A stretch of DNA of 64,000 nucleotides from CAZEAN01 sp964510225 (GTDB lineage Bacteria > Planctomycetota > Planctomycetia > Isosphaerales > Isosphaeraceae). Below, piece by piece: positions 42,892 to 52,575 of this stretch. The translations under genes were made by a program, and so were the position numbers. The notes beneath the pieces were generated by a model that saw only the letters and a list, made by a program, of their open reading frames with translations, did not search any database and had not been told where the DNA came from. The DNA lies in assembly GCA_964510225.1 (NCBI GenBank), contig CAZEAN010000002.1, forward strand, positions 62,001 to 126,000, in the 5' to 3' direction. Within the stretch, counting starts at the first letter, position 1; every line of letters starts with the position of its first letter.

Positions 42892-44145
42892 ATGAAGCTC
42901 GCCATCCTGTCCCGAAGTCTGAAGTGTTACAGCACACGGCGGCTCCGTGAGGCTGCTCTGTCACGAGGCCACCAAGTAAAGGTTCTCAACACAGTCAAGT
43001 TTGCGATCGACTTAGAGCAGGGTGAACCGAACTTGTACTTCCGACAAAAGCTCCTTAGTTCCTACGATGCTGTGCTGCCGCGAATTGGCGCGTCGATCAC
43101 GTACTTTGGTACTGCTGTTGTTCGACAATTTGAACAGATGGACTTGTTCTGCGCGAATTCGTCTGCCGGTATCTCAAACTCACGAGACAAACTCCGAAGC
43201 CTCCAGATCTTGAGTCGGCATCGGATCGGAATCCCAAAGACAACATTCGTACGCGAGCGGAAGGATGTGCTACCCGCCATTGAACGAGTCGGTGGTGCTC
43301 CAGTGATCATCAAACTACTGGAAGGAACCCAGGGAATTGGGGTCTTGCTTGCAGAATCGGTCAAGTCTGCTGAAGCGATCATTGAATTGTTGCAAAGCCA
43401 AAAGCAAAACGTGCTTATACAAAAGTTTGTCGCAGAAAGTAAGGGGCGTGATATTCGTGCATTTGTTGTCGGTGACCAGGTAGTGGGAGCAATGCGTCGT
43501 ATTGCACAGGGACAAGAATTTCGGAGTAATGTTCATCGCGGCGGGTTAACCGAACGCGTCGATCTCGATGATACCTACACAGAAGCTGCAGTTCGCGCTG
43601 CGCAGATCATGGGGCTCCGTGTTGCGGGAGTAGACATGCTCGAAAGTAAGGATGGCCCCCAAATCATGGAGATCAACTCCTCTCCCGGTTTAGAAGGCAT
43701 TGAGAATTGCACAAGACTCGATATTGCGGGTGCAATCATCGACTACATCGCTGCTCAAGTCGACTTCCCTGAAATCGATCTCCGACAGCGTTTGACCATC
43801 AGTCGAGGGTACGGCGTCGCTGAGATCCACGTTCCCGATGGGTCTGACTTCGTCCACAAGACAATCGCGGAGTCGGAGCTGCGAGAAAAGGATATCAATA
43901 TATTGACGCTCAATCGTGGTGCAAAAGTGATTCCGAATCCGCGCCCCGATCGGCAATTGGAGCCGGGCGATCGCTTGCTCTGTTTTGGGAAGCTCGAATT
44001 AATGCGCGAATTGATCCCTGCCAAAGTTCGTCGGCGTCGCACACCCAAAGTGCAGGAATTGTCCGACCAAAGCGATCTCAGGGAAGCCCCAACCGATCCG
44101 AGGGAGCAAGCGGCCAACTTCGCACCTGATGAAGAGCAAGGCTGA
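42892..44145 (+). CDS. RimK-type alpha-L-glutamate ligase with C-terminal TrkA-C-like domain
   Basis: 417 residues from ATG at 42892. Residues ~1-290 are an ATP-grasp ligase of the RimK family: pre-ATP-grasp domain with VLPRIGASITYFG, Lys141 in VIIKLLEGTQGIGV, KGRDIRAFVVGDQVVGAM, FRSNVHRGG, and metal-binding Glu260 and Asn262 in IMEINSSPGLEGIE. RimK adds glutamate to the C-terminus of ribosomal protein S6 in E. coli; related ligases act on cofactors and small molecules. Residues ~297-375 resemble a TrkA-C (RCK-C) ligand-binding domain (GYGVAEIHVPDGSDFVHKTI, ending LEPGDRLLCFG), which suggests control by a small ligand. The last ~40 residues are charged and disordered. The next gene starts within or just after its end. 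Confidence 0.88.
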   Translation: MKLAILSRSLKCYSTRRLREAALSRGHQVKVLNTVKFAIDLEQGEPNLYFRQKLLSSYDAVLPRIGASITYFGTAVVRQFEQMDLFCANSSAGISNSRDKLRSLQILSRHRIGIPKTTFVRERKDVLPAIERVGGAPVIIKLLEGTQGIGVLLAESVKSAEAIIELLQSQKQNVLIQKFVAESKGRDIRAFVVGDQVVGAMRRIAQGQEFRSNVHRGGLTERVDLDDTYTEAAVRAAQIMGLRVAGVDMLESKDGPQIMEINSSPGLEGIENCTRLDIAGAIIDYIAAQVDFPEIDLRQRLTISRGYGVAEIHVPDGSDFVHKTIAESELREKDINILTLNRGAKVIPNPRPDRQLEPGDRLLCFGKLELMRELIPAKVRRRRTPKVQELSDQSDLREAPTDPREQAANFAPDEEQG

Positions 44146-44149
44146 GCGG

Positions 44150-45232
44150 ATGCCCAACCTTCCTTACCGTAAGTCGATCGATGAATGGCAAGGATTGCCG
44201 ATCGAAGCTGGACGAAGCCACGATGTAACGCTTGCGCTCAGCGAAGGCTACAGTGGGTTAACGATCGAGATTCCGATCCACATCCGCAGAGCCGCGGTCG
44301 ACGGTCCCGTTCTCTTTGTGACCGCTGCCTTACACGGCGATGAAATCAACGGCACCGGCGCAGTCCGGCAGCTGATCCAAGACGACGATTTTCAGTTGGT
44401 CAAAGGTTCAGTAATCCTGGTGCCAGTACTCAATCTCCTGGCCTTCGATCGCCATTCACGTTACCTGCCTGATCGTCGCGACCTCAATCGCTGTTTTCCG
44501 GGTTCACTCACGGGAAGCCTTGCCAGCCGGATGGCCTTTACGATCTTCGATGAAATCGTGAGACGGAGCGATTTTGGGATCGACCTGCACACTGCAGCGA
44601 TCCGACGGACGAACTACCCGAACGTCCGTGGCGATCTCTCGGATCCGAGAGTCAACCAACTTGCTGAGGCCTTTGGCTGCGAGATCATTCTCAGCGGCGA
44701 TGGCCCCTCCCGGTCCTTCCGACGTGAGGCCTGTCGTTATGGTTGTCCGACCATCATTCTGGAAGGGGGTGAGGTCTGGAAGGTTGAGCCTGGAATTGTT
44801 GCAACCGCTGTCCGGGGAGTGAAGAACGTCCTCCGGGCTCTTGAAATGATGGACGGCAATCCCGAGGGGCCAGACTATCAGGTAAAGGTTGAGAAGACGA
44901 AGTGGATTAGGGCCGAACGAGGGGGATTTCTACAGTTCCACATTAGCCCGGGTGAGATCGTTGAAGTAGATCAGCCCTTGGCAACAAATACGACGCTCCT
45001 TGGTCGAGAACGGAGCGTGATCACGTCACCATTCGACGCTGTCGTCATTGGGATGACCACTCTCCCAGCGATCAGTCCTGGTGAGCCGATCTGTAACCTC
45101 GGCAAACTGCCCGAAGAGACAACAGTCGCAGAACTCCGACGCCAGCGTTCCAACGAGACGAGCCTGGAGAAGCGTGTAGTTGCAGATCTCTCTTCAAACG
45201 TTCATGTGATCGAACGGTCGACAGACGATTGA
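44150..45232 (+). CDS. Succinylglutamate desuccinylase/aspartoacylase family metalloenzyme
   Basis: 360 residues from ATG at 44150; an ATG at 44129 overlapping the RimK gene by 17 bp would add seven. The zinc site is visible as His62 and Glu65 in ALHGDEING and His147 in IDLHTA, followed by YPNVRGDL and an ILEGGEV block whose Glu may be catalytic. The C-terminal ~100 residues form a beta-rich extension that includes FLQFHISPGEIVEVDQPLA, similar to a biotinyl-like fold. AstE/AspA relatives of the M14 carboxypeptidase group cleave N-acyl amino acids or amides. Together with RimK and the retropepsin-like gene this is a recurring bacterial triad, thought to add and remove amino acids on an unidentified peptide or protein. 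Confidence 0.88.
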   Translation: MPNLPYRKSIDEWQGLPIEAGRSHDVTLALSEGYSGLTIEIPIHIRRAAVDGPVLFVTAALHGDEINGTGAVRQLIQDDDFQLVKGSVILVPVLNLLAFDRHSRYLPDRRDLNRCFPGSLTGSLASRMAFTIFDEIVRRSDFGIDLHTAAIRRTNYPNVRGDLSDPRVNQLAEAFGCEIILSGDGPSRSFRREACRYGCPTIILEGGEVWKVEPGIVATAVRGVKNVLRALEMMDGNPEGPDYQVKVEKTKWIRAERGGFLQFHISPGEIVEVDQPLATNTTLLGRERSVITSPFDAVVIGMTTLPAISPGEPICNLGKLPEETTVAELRRQRSNETSLEKRVVADLSSNVHVIERSTDD

Positions 45233-45293
45233 TTGTTCTGAAAAGGTGTTGCAGTCATCGGTTTTTGGCAACTCGGCATCGGAGTTAGAACGA

Positions 45294-47390
45294 TTACTTT
45301 GTCCTGGATGATTGTGGTAATAACTGAATCGCGTCGACGATGACGTGGCCATCGGTTTCATCAGTCCCAATCACGATCGTCGCAAGTTCCGAGAACTCGT
45401 AGTATCCCAGCGAGTGGAACGGAGGATCGGACGGAGTCTGGCGCTGGTCGAGTCGGAGAGTCGCTGCCCCCTCACTGTGTCGGACGACGATCGGGACGTT
45501 CGATGCGCGATTGGATCCACTGGTGTAGCTGACTCGAACTTCGTAGCATCCAGGAGCGATCGAGACTCGGAAAGTGGCCTGTTTTACACCCTTCCCTGTG
45601 TTGCCGTCGTGCCGATAACCTTCGTCAACGAAGGGACGCAACACCCTCGACGTCGACCAGGAACCAACGTACGCCACTTCTCGATCGTCGACGACAATTC
45701 CTTCGAAGTCACTTAAGGGAAGGAAGACGTTCGGAATGTTGGCAGTGGAGTTGGGCAAATCGAGAACCTGTCCATCTTCGAGTAATCGACAACGAAGCTG
45801 ATCGGCTGGAATCTCCTGGACCGACGTGTCATGGTCAATCGCCAAACTTGCCCCCGTTGCCGCCGACTGGCCGAGGATCATGAATACGGGTTCCATTCGA
45901 ATCGACCCGTACGCGATGTGCGACGAGGAGAGGCAGACGGGAACCAAAAGGTTATTGCATTCCTCTTGCTTCGGGACGAGGGCTCTGTAGCTTATCGGAT
46001 AGGGTCCACCTGGGCTGATCTGAATATCACCTTCGTTGCGAACATGGCCATTGATGTCGACATAGCGTTGCACGTTGTGCGAGTCCATGTTGTATGAGCC
46101 CATACCCACTGGATCAGGCGTCGGTTCGAGACCCCGGAGATGTTGCTCAGTCATCACGAAGTCCGAAACCATCCGACGCGCCTCACGGACATAAATCTGA
46201 TGGGGCCAATGACCGTTGTCTTCGAATTCATCTCGCGCCAGACCAAAACTGGCCGCTCTCGACTGGATGTCCTCCGGAATACCAGGATCGTTGGCAAGGT
46301 AGTACATCAAGCCCTTCTGGTACTGTTCGTGCTCTCCGATGATCTCACGACGGCGCTCGTAGGATGCCTCTGGATAGTCATAGTTCTGCCCGATGTTGTC
46401 AGTAGAGAATGCGCCGTGATTGTTCGTGTCGGTCTTTCGGTTCGGAATCGGGTCGAACTTATTAAAGACTCCTTTCCAGCCTCCCCTGAGGTAGCGGCCC
46501 AACAATTCATACTGGGACGGATCGTAGCCATCTGGTTTCACGAAAGGGACCCGGTTCTCGGGATGATCCGTCAGACACATCCTAAAGCAGTAGGCTTGGA
46601 CACGATGATCCCCTGCTCCCTCTTCCCCTGGACTTCCCGGATGGACCCGAGGAAGGAGGCCGCTTGAAGGGTTGCCTGGGACGACATAAGGATCGACAGG
46701 GAAGTCGAACTGGTGCTTGAGGGCACGCTTCGTCTGCACACCATTCAAGGTCTCGCCATACGTGGCGTTCGACTCACGGCCGACGGTATACGAGACGGTC
46801 GCTGCGGCCATCAAGTCTCCCTCGTACGTGGCGTCAATGAAGATCGTCCCGTGGAAGGTCTTTCCTTTGAGTGTCGTGATCGAGGTGATCCGATTTCCTT
46901 CTAGGGCGACTCCACCTTCACGGTCCAGCCAAGCATCTCGGACGACCTTGATCTCGTTTTCGGCGACGAGGTCTTCGAAGATCTGTTCGGCCACATGAGG
47001 CTCGAAGATCCACATCGTCCGTTGTTCGCCATCAATTGCTGGAGTCCCCTGCCCTCGGTTCCCGTACTCACTCCGAGTTTGCCACGGCCAGGCGTTGTCG
47101 TTGCTGTAGTGTTGCCAGACCCGATGGTAGAATTCCCGAGCAAGGCCCCCGATGGTTTCCTTCCGACCGCTATCAGTCCAACCGAGTCCACCGCTTGAGA
47201 GGCCCCCCAAGTGCAGATCGGGTGAAACAACCACGACGGACTTACCCATTCGATCGGCTTGTACAGCAGCAGCGATCCCTGCCGAGGTCCCTCCATAAAC
47301 GATGATATCGAAGGTCTCTGCCGGCTGCGTGCCGTTGTCTCCGAACGCAAGGAGTGAAATGTATGCCCCGAGGAGTGGTGTCGCGATCAT
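45294..47390 (-). CDS. FAD-dependent oxidoreductase with golvesin/xanthan-lyase-like C-terminal domain
   Basis: 698 residues from ATG at 47390. Residues ~1-22 are a weak signal peptide. The FAD-binding Rossmann motif is VYGGTSAGIAAAVQADRMGK (31-50), followed by HLGGLSSGGLGWTDSG, and the body matches the FAD-dependent oxidoreductase family PF12831 (ATYEGDLMAAATVSYTVGRE; YVREARRMVSDFVMTEQHL). Residues ~562-690 resemble the golvesin/xanthan-lyase carbohydrate-binding-like domain (GVKQATFRVSIAPGCYEVRV, ending in VIVDAIQLLP). Planctomycetes often have this architecture near glycan genes. Substrate unknown; an exported sugar or polyol oxidation is a guess. It converges on the AstE/AspA-like gene. 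Confidence 0.85.
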   Translation of the reverse strand: MIATPLLGAYISLLAFGDNGTQPAETFDIIVYGGTSAGIAAAVQADRMGKSVVVVSPDLHLGGLSSGGLGWTDSGRKETIGGLAREFYHRVWQHYSNDNAWPWQTRSEYGNRGQGTPAIDGEQRTMWIFEPHVAEQIFEDLVAENEIKVVRDAWLDREGGVALEGNRITSITTLKGKTFHGTIFIDATYEGDLMAAATVSYTVGRESNATYGETLNGVQTKRALKHQFDFPVDPYVVPGNPSSGLLPRVHPGSPGEEGAGDHRVQAYCFRMCLTDHPENRVPFVKPDGYDPSQYELLGRYLRGGWKGVFNKFDPIPNRKTDTNNHGAFSTDNIGQNYDYPEASYERRREIIGEHEQYQKGLMYYLANDPGIPEDIQSRAASFGLARDEFEDNGHWPHQIYVREARRMVSDFVMTEQHLRGLEPTPDPVGMGSYNMDSHNVQRYVDINGHVRNEGDIQISPGGPYPISYRALVPKQEECNNLLVPVCLSSSHIAYGSIRMEPVFMILGQSAATGASLAIDHDTSVQEIPADQLRCRLLEDGQVLDLPNSTANIPNVFLPLSDFEGIVVDDREVAYVGSWSTSRVLRPFVDEGYRHDGNTGKGVKQATFRVSIAPGCYEVRVSYTSGSNRASNVPIVVRHSEGAATLRLDQRQTPSDPPFHSLGYYEFSELATIVIGTDETDGHVIVDAIQLLPQSSRTK

Positions 47391-47564
47391 GATGATTTAC
47401 AAATCTCACTTCAGGTTGTGTGGACAACGTGTAGAAAAATGGTGAGGGATTTAAGCAAGCTAGGCTAGAGGATCCCCTCCGGTATCCCCATCGGGAGATG
47501 TGGCATCCGGCTGCATGAGATAAGCGATCCGTACTGAGAATGCTCCGGGATCTCCGAGGCGTTA

Positions 47565-47968
47565 GGTTGCTCAGACGGTGGTTACAGCACCAAAATCCAT
47601 GTTCTGAGCGATACCTTGGGCAACCTGGTGGCTTTCAAGCTCACCCCAGGTTATCACGCCGACGCATCGATGGCAGGACCAACGATCCGTCAACGAGGTG
47701 CGGGGCCACTCATTGCTGACAAGGCGTCCGATACCGATGCTTTAATCAGCGCCATGAACTGTGAGCAGGCTCAGGTTGTGATTCTACCAACCAAGAAGCG
47801 AGCATTTAACGTCCATATGACAGGGACTTGTATACGGAACTCAAGAAGGTGGAGAGTCTGACCCAGCGGCTCAAGCACTCGCGTCGAGTCGCTACGCAAC
47901 ACTAGAAAACATCGCGGAGTTTCCTAGGCTTTCTTCAAGTGGCTAGGATCATGATTCCGCTGAGATAA
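47565..47968 (+). pseudogene. IS5-type transposase remnant (C-terminal part, frameshifted)
   Basis: From ~47565 the plus strand encodes GGYSTKIHVLSDTLGNLVAF, then LTPGYHADA, GPLIADKASDTDALISAM and VVILPTKKRAFN, the order found in the DDE domain of IS5-group transposases. Near 47812 the match shifts to another frame, which reads YDRDLYTELKKVESLTQRLK, HSRRVATQH, a stop codon, then SRSFLGFLQVARIM before the final stop at 47966-47968. The N-terminal half is missing and I found no terminal inverted repeats. So it is a dead fragment with at least one frameshift and one in-frame stop, sitting 66 bp from tRNA-Phe. Confidence 0.75.
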
Positions 47969-48034
47969 ACCTAACCACCCAGATATTGTCCACACGAGGA
48001 GCGTGCCGAGCGAGATTAGATCGACGTAAGTTAG

Positions 48035-48107
<73 letters not shown>

Positions 48108-48231
48108 CGAGGGTGCAACATCAACTTCTAAGATGTTAGTGCGTCGAGAGATCGGTGTCAACAGATCGGAGCCAAGCAAGGTGGTTAGGAGTTCCGTCGA
48201 GGAAATCGGGATCGGTGCTGACTGATCGACG

Positions 48232-50211
48232 TTACTGATGGGGGTACCAGGAAAGCTCCTTGCCGTTGATTGCCGCGAGTCCGGTGGAAGAAAGGGCGAT
48301 CGGTCCTCGAGGGTTGTCGACGAGGCTTCGCCATCGGACTTTACCACCGGGATCATCGCAGATGATGTGCGGTCCTCGACGATAAGCGCGGAGAACTCGG
48401 CCATCAGGGCCCGGGCTGAACAGCGCGGTCGGTTCCGCGGTCTCTCGACCGCCACCGAGTGATCGACCATGTCCGTCAAAGACAAAGGAGTGACCTTCCG
48501 CCGTGGTAGCGACAACCGCACGCCCCACACGGTGGAGTTGCCAGGTCACTCGAGGGACTGTGGCTTCCCAAATCACGGAACCACTTGAATCATGGCCTCG
48601 GATCATCTGGCTCTGACGGGCAAGTGTTATCAGGCCGACCGGAGCCGGTGACCCTTCTGGAGCCGCCACCATCGAGAGTGGCTCTCCGTACTCCTTGGTC
48701 ACTCCAACCATCTTGCCAGCAGGGTCGAAGAGGAGGACCCGACCGTCGTCAGTCGTCACGGCGATCATTCCTCCGGGGACGATCGCGAGGTCTTCGACGC
48801 CGGAGTCAAGCTCCTGTCGCCAGACCCATCGACCGGCAATCGTCGCTCGACCGACGCGGTCACGTTCTTGGACAATTGCTAATCCGACACTCAAGGGGTC
48901 GATCTCAAGATGAGTTAATTGAACAAGAAAAAGATCTTCGAGTTTCCTCGCTCCATTGCGTTGGGCGTCGAAGACCAGGAGGTCACGATCTGTTGCGGCG
49001 ACGATCCATCCGTCGCCGCTTTTTAATGTCCGACCGACTCCTCGGAGTGGGTCGGTTTTGCCGAGTTTCCGACCACTGGTCTCGACAAGCTCAAGCCGAT
49101 CACTACTGGTCATCAAGGCAATCCGGGAAGGATGCTCCAAGACTTCGAGAATTGTCGTTTCGGCCTGCTCTTCAGACTCAACGAGGGGAATCGTCCACAA
49201 CGGCGAGCGGATCGGTCCTGTTGCGTTGGCTTGGGCTCCAGTGGATCGGTTCGGCTCTCTGCGGTGCTGTGCTTTGGTCCGAGCGGTTTCCTGACGCGCT
49301 GACTCTTCGAGATCGATCCGGGTGATCTCACCAGTTGCTTGCCCGAAGACGAGCCAACGACCGAGCGCATCGAGTTCGAGGCTAATCGCCGGCCGAGTAA
49401 GTCCGGTCTTCCAGCGGACGTTTCCTGATCGATTCAGGAGGAAGAGTTCACCTTCCTGGGTCGCGGCAGCAATCGATCGGCCGATGAAGTCGGGGGTGGC
49501 CAGCGAAGCGGTTGAACCGAGATGATAGGCGCCTTCACTCCGTCCTTGAACGTTGAAACGCTGGATTCCGTGGATGAAGCAACTCGCGAGGATCGTGCTA
49601 CCGTCACCAGTAACCGTCAATTGCCCGATGTTTGAGAGCAATGACTCACGCCAAGACCGATCAGCAAAGAGCCGGCCTCGACCTCCTGCTTCGAGTACGT
49701 AACCGAAGAGGGAGCCATGGCCTGCGGCACCGATGAGGACGGGAGCTGAAGGGACGAAGCAGAGGTGGGCTGCCGGTTGGGGAGTCTCGAATTCCGCGAC
49801 CTTCCGACCGTATCTTGTGTAGATCTCGACAGTACCAGACTTTGAGGACACCGCGACATAGCGACCGAACGGATCGACTCCGAGTGCAATCGGATCGTGG
49901 AGGGTTTCCCGGTCGACCAAGAGGTCGAGCTTCGGTCCAAGCAACCAGAGCCGCCGTGATTCGCCGACGATCGCGATCGTCGAGCCGTCGTCACTTGCTA
50001 TTCCCAATCGAATCGAGCCCGGTGATCGCCCCGCATAAAGCCGATCACCACCTGGATCAAGCACGGTGAGGATATCTGCCTCATCCCACGCGACAATCCG
50101 AAGCGCTTCGCGCATTAACGAGAGGCCACGCAAGGGGGCGTCCGTGACCACCGTCCAGGCCACGGAAGGTTCCATCCTCGTGCTATTGCTAACAGTCGCC
50201 GGGCTTGTCAT
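48232..50211 (-). CDS. WD40/PQQ-like beta-propeller protein
   Basis: 659 residues from ATG at 50211, with GAGG seven bases upstream; the longer frame to 50340 adds a Pro/Arg/Cys-rich stretch unlike coding sequence. There is no signal peptide. The protein is built of repeated four-strand units such as DPGGDRLYAGRSPGSIRLGI, SDDGSTIAIVGESRRLWLLG, DPFGRYVAVSSKSGTVEIYT and GDGSTILASCFIHGIQRFNV, consistent with two propellers joined by a charged linker at ~310-335. The repeats look like PQQ/WD40-type blades without a catalytic motif. A cytoplasmic scaffold or sensor is likely. It is next to the tRNA and in line with, but ~180 bp from, the S41 protease gene, with no clear functional link. Confidence 0.8.
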   Translation of the reverse strand: MTSPATVSNSTRMEPSVAWTVVTDAPLRGLSLMREALRIVAWDEADILTVLDPGGDRLYAGRSPGSIRLGIASDDGSTIAIVGESRRLWLLGPKLDLLVDRETLHDPIALGVDPFGRYVAVSSKSGTVEIYTRYGRKVAEFETPQPAAHLCFVPSAPVLIGAAGHGSLFGYVLEAGGRGRLFADRSWRESLLSNIGQLTVTGDGSTILASCFIHGIQRFNVQGRSEGAYHLGSTASLATPDFIGRSIAAATQEGELFLLNRSGNVRWKTGLTRPAISLELDALGRWLVFGQATGEITRIDLEESARQETARTKAQHRREPNRSTGAQANATGPIRSPLWTIPLVESEEQAETTILEVLEHPSRIALMTSSDRLELVETSGRKLGKTDPLRGVGRTLKSGDGWIVAATDRDLLVFDAQRNGARKLEDLFLVQLTHLEIDPLSVGLAIVQERDRVGRATIAGRWVWRQELDSGVEDLAIVPGGMIAVTTDDGRVLLFDPAGKMVGVTKEYGEPLSMVAAPEGSPAPVGLITLARQSQMIRGHDSSGSVIWEATVPRVTWQLHRVGRAVVATTAEGHSFVFDGHGRSLGGGRETAEPTALFSPGPDGRVLRAYRRGPHIICDDPGGKVRWRSLVDNPRGPIALSSTGLAAINGKELSWYPHQ

Positions 50212-50388
50212 CAGTCGGCCTCGTCTCCAACACGGACAGTCACATTCCGGTGAGCGCGGCAAGCAGTAAGGGCTCGCGATGCTCCGACTTCTGTCAAACG
50301 AGTAGGGATGACCGGGTCGAGAAGTCGCTACCGCGCTCAATCAGATTGTAACCCAAGTGATCAATCTTCCCTGAAGCCGGCGATGAGT

Positions 50389-52092
50389 TTAGTCCGATCC
50401 GAGGGTCCGCAACGCGTGTCGGATGGCGACCCGGAGCACTTGGTCACGTTCAGGATCACCAATCGGAAGAGGTTCGAAGCGATTTACAGATTCGGACGGC
50501 CGTGCGACTGATTGCACCTGGATATCCGGTGTTACTCCCTGTTCGCTGTAAGCTCGATTCCGAGGCGAGTAAAACCGTGCGGTCGTTAGTTTGAGGGCAG
50601 CATTGGCGGTCCGGAGTGGGTAGATGCTTTGTACCGATCCCTTGCCGTAACTCCGATCTCCAATGATCGTTGCCCTTCCGTTTTCCTGGAGGGCTCCCGC
50701 GAGAATCTCCGAGGCGCTCGCGCTATCATGATCGACTAAGATCGTCAACGGAACCCGCCATTGCTGGCGTGATGAGGCGACGTAGTCAAACGATTGGCCA
50801 GGTGCTCGGCCTTTCGTCGAGACAATCCGGCCTCGATTGAGGAACCGGTCTGCAAGATCAACCGCAACAACGAGGAGCCCACCGGGATTGCCTCGGAGAT
50901 CGAGGATCAGGTGATCCATTCCGCGTTCTTCGAGTCGGGCAATCCCTCGTTCCACTTCTCGAACTGTCGTTTTCTGAAAGGCGGCGAGCCGGAGGTAGCC
51001 AACGTCATTCTGGAAGAGAGCAAGATCCTCGACACTCAAGACTTCGACGGGTCGTCGGATGAGTCGGAGTCGTCGGACGGCCCCCTGGAGGTCTTGGACT
51101 TCGATCGTCATCGACGACCCTTCGGTCCCTTGCAAGGTTGCTGCGGCTTCGTCGAGGACTTTCCCCTCCAGGGACTCTCCATCAACCACGATGATCTGCT
51201 CTCCAGGCTTGAGCCCTGCCTCGAACGCTGGTCCTCCTCGGATGACGTCGACAATCCGGAGGCCACGATCCCCTTCCCCCATCTTCAATTCGACGCCGAT
51301 TCCGACAAAATTGCCGTCGATCTCTGCGTAAAGCTCGGCCATCCGATCGGGAGTCAGGCAACCGGAATAATCGTCGGGCAATGCGTTACAGGCCCCATAG
51401 ATGAATTCCAAGGCGATGGCTGATTCGGGTAGGCCAAGTGTCCGACGTCCCAGGCTGCACGCTTCGCGGATACTCTTCATGGCGTTGCGGCGGCTCATCT
51501 TAGCAAGTTGATTGCGTCGTTGTTGATATGCAGCTCTAAGCCAGTCGATTCGATTCTGTTGTTGGCTTTGGTCGATGCCGTGCGTTCGGTGAAACACAGG
51601 ATCACGGAGGGCAACCTCAAGATGGTCATAGCCGTTCCGTAAGAGAGCATCCATCTGCACAGGTTCTACATATGCGGTTTCGATTCGTTCGTAAAGCTCA
51701 TCGGCGAGTGATAAGACTTCAGCGGAACTGAGGCGAAGAAGCTCTTCACGAAAACTTCGATCACGATAACGTCTGGCGAGTTGTTCATGGGTTTCGCAGA
51801 GCCGGAGCCGATGACGAAACTGGCTCTCGGTCGGCCATTCTTCGAGCGCTTGCTGATAAAGCTTGATGGCCGATAACCAGTCGCGTTGGCGTTCGAGTTC
51901 GAGTGCCTTCGAAAGAAACTCATCAGCAGAACTCGGATTCGCTGCTGGTTCAGCGGTAGGTGCAGAGGTTGCGTAGGAGGTCTCTGAGTCGAGAACCGAG
52001 GTCGGAGGACCGTTCGGGAACCCGAGGGCAATTTCAAGAAGGGAACAAAACGCAACAAGGAACCCAACTAAGCTCCGAAGCTTCGGTGGCAT
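50389..52092 (-). CDS. S41 C-terminal processing protease with PDZ domain, exported
   Basis: 567 residues from ATG at 52092 (GGGAGGA about ten bases upstream); a GTG at 52128 would add 12. Residues ~1-25 (LRSLVGFLVAFCSLLEIALG) are a signal peptide. Residues ~50-110 resemble a TPR pair (SKALELERQRDWLSAIKLYQ). The PDZ domain lies at ~270-350 (VIRGGPAFEAGLKPGEQIIV). The protease core has LILDLRGNPGG, catalytic Ser459 in SASASEI and Lys484 in SYGKGSVQS, the Ser-Lys dyad of CtpA/Prc with the usual 25-residue spacing. The last ~50 residues include GVTPDIQV, typical of the family. It trims or degrades proteins outside the cytoplasm. The N-terminal TPR-like segment is unusual and may recruit substrates. 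Confidence 0.92.
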   Translation of the reverse strand: MPPKLRSLVGFLVAFCSLLEIALGFPNGPPTSVLDSETSYATSAPTAEPAANPSSADEFLSKALELERQRDWLSAIKLYQQALEEWPTESQFRHRLRLCETHEQLARRYRDRSFREELLRLSSAEVLSLADELYERIETAYVEPVQMDALLRNGYDHLEVALRDPVFHRTHGIDQSQQQNRIDWLRAAYQQRRNQLAKMSRRNAMKSIREACSLGRRTLGLPESAIALEFIYGACNALPDDYSGCLTPDRMAELYAEIDGNFVGIGVELKMGEGDRGLRIVDVIRGGPAFEAGLKPGEQIIVVDGESLEGKVLDEAAATLQGTEGSSMTIEVQDLQGAVRRLRLIRRPVEVLSVEDLALFQNDVGYLRLAAFQKTTVREVERGIARLEERGMDHLILDLRGNPGGLLVVAVDLADRFLNRGRIVSTKGRAPGQSFDYVASSRQQWRVPLTILVDHDSASASEILAGALQENGRATIIGDRSYGKGSVQSIYPLRTANAALKLTTARFYSPRNRAYSEQGVTPDIQVQSVARPSESVNRFEPLPIGDPERDQVLRVAIRHALRTLGSD

Positions 52093-52575
52093 TGAACCGC
52101 GATCCTCCCGGTTCGGACCGGCGGGCACGGTAAAGCTTAGGAGCCCTTCGACAGACTCAACGGCTACCGATGTCTCGAAAATTCAGACCGGTGATCAATT
52201 AGGCAGAGAGACCAGGATCTGAAACGATCGAAGAGCGGTGGTTGAGTGCCGGAGAAGGCCTCCATGTACCAACCGCGCACCGATCCTTGGCAGCACGTCA
52301 AATGGAAGAGCGTCTTTGGTGCAATCGCTGGGCCATTGAGGATGATCAAGAAGTTCTGAAATCGACCCTCGATCACACGATCCGCTGAACAACCACGAGT
52401 TACTGACGCAACCTTCATGGGGATTCAACTGATCGGATCGATCAATCTCAACGCCCTGTTGTGTCAACAGTATCATACCGTTGCGGTTCAAGAGGGTCAT
52501 CAGATTGATGGGATTGGCAGTCGTTTTAGTAAAATCGTTGAAGGCGGTTTCAAATCTGCAACTAGCACAATTGGC
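52093..52575. other. Intergenic region between S41 protease and sigma factor genes
   Basis: About 480 bp. The short frames on both strands lack ribosome binding sites and family likeness. I see no RNA gene. The promoter of the protease gene is expected near 52100-52200. Confidence 0.45.

Noticed and set aside
52195..52500. Minus-strand frame of 101 residues between protease and sigma factor genes
   Set aside because: No start signal and no recognisable protein features.
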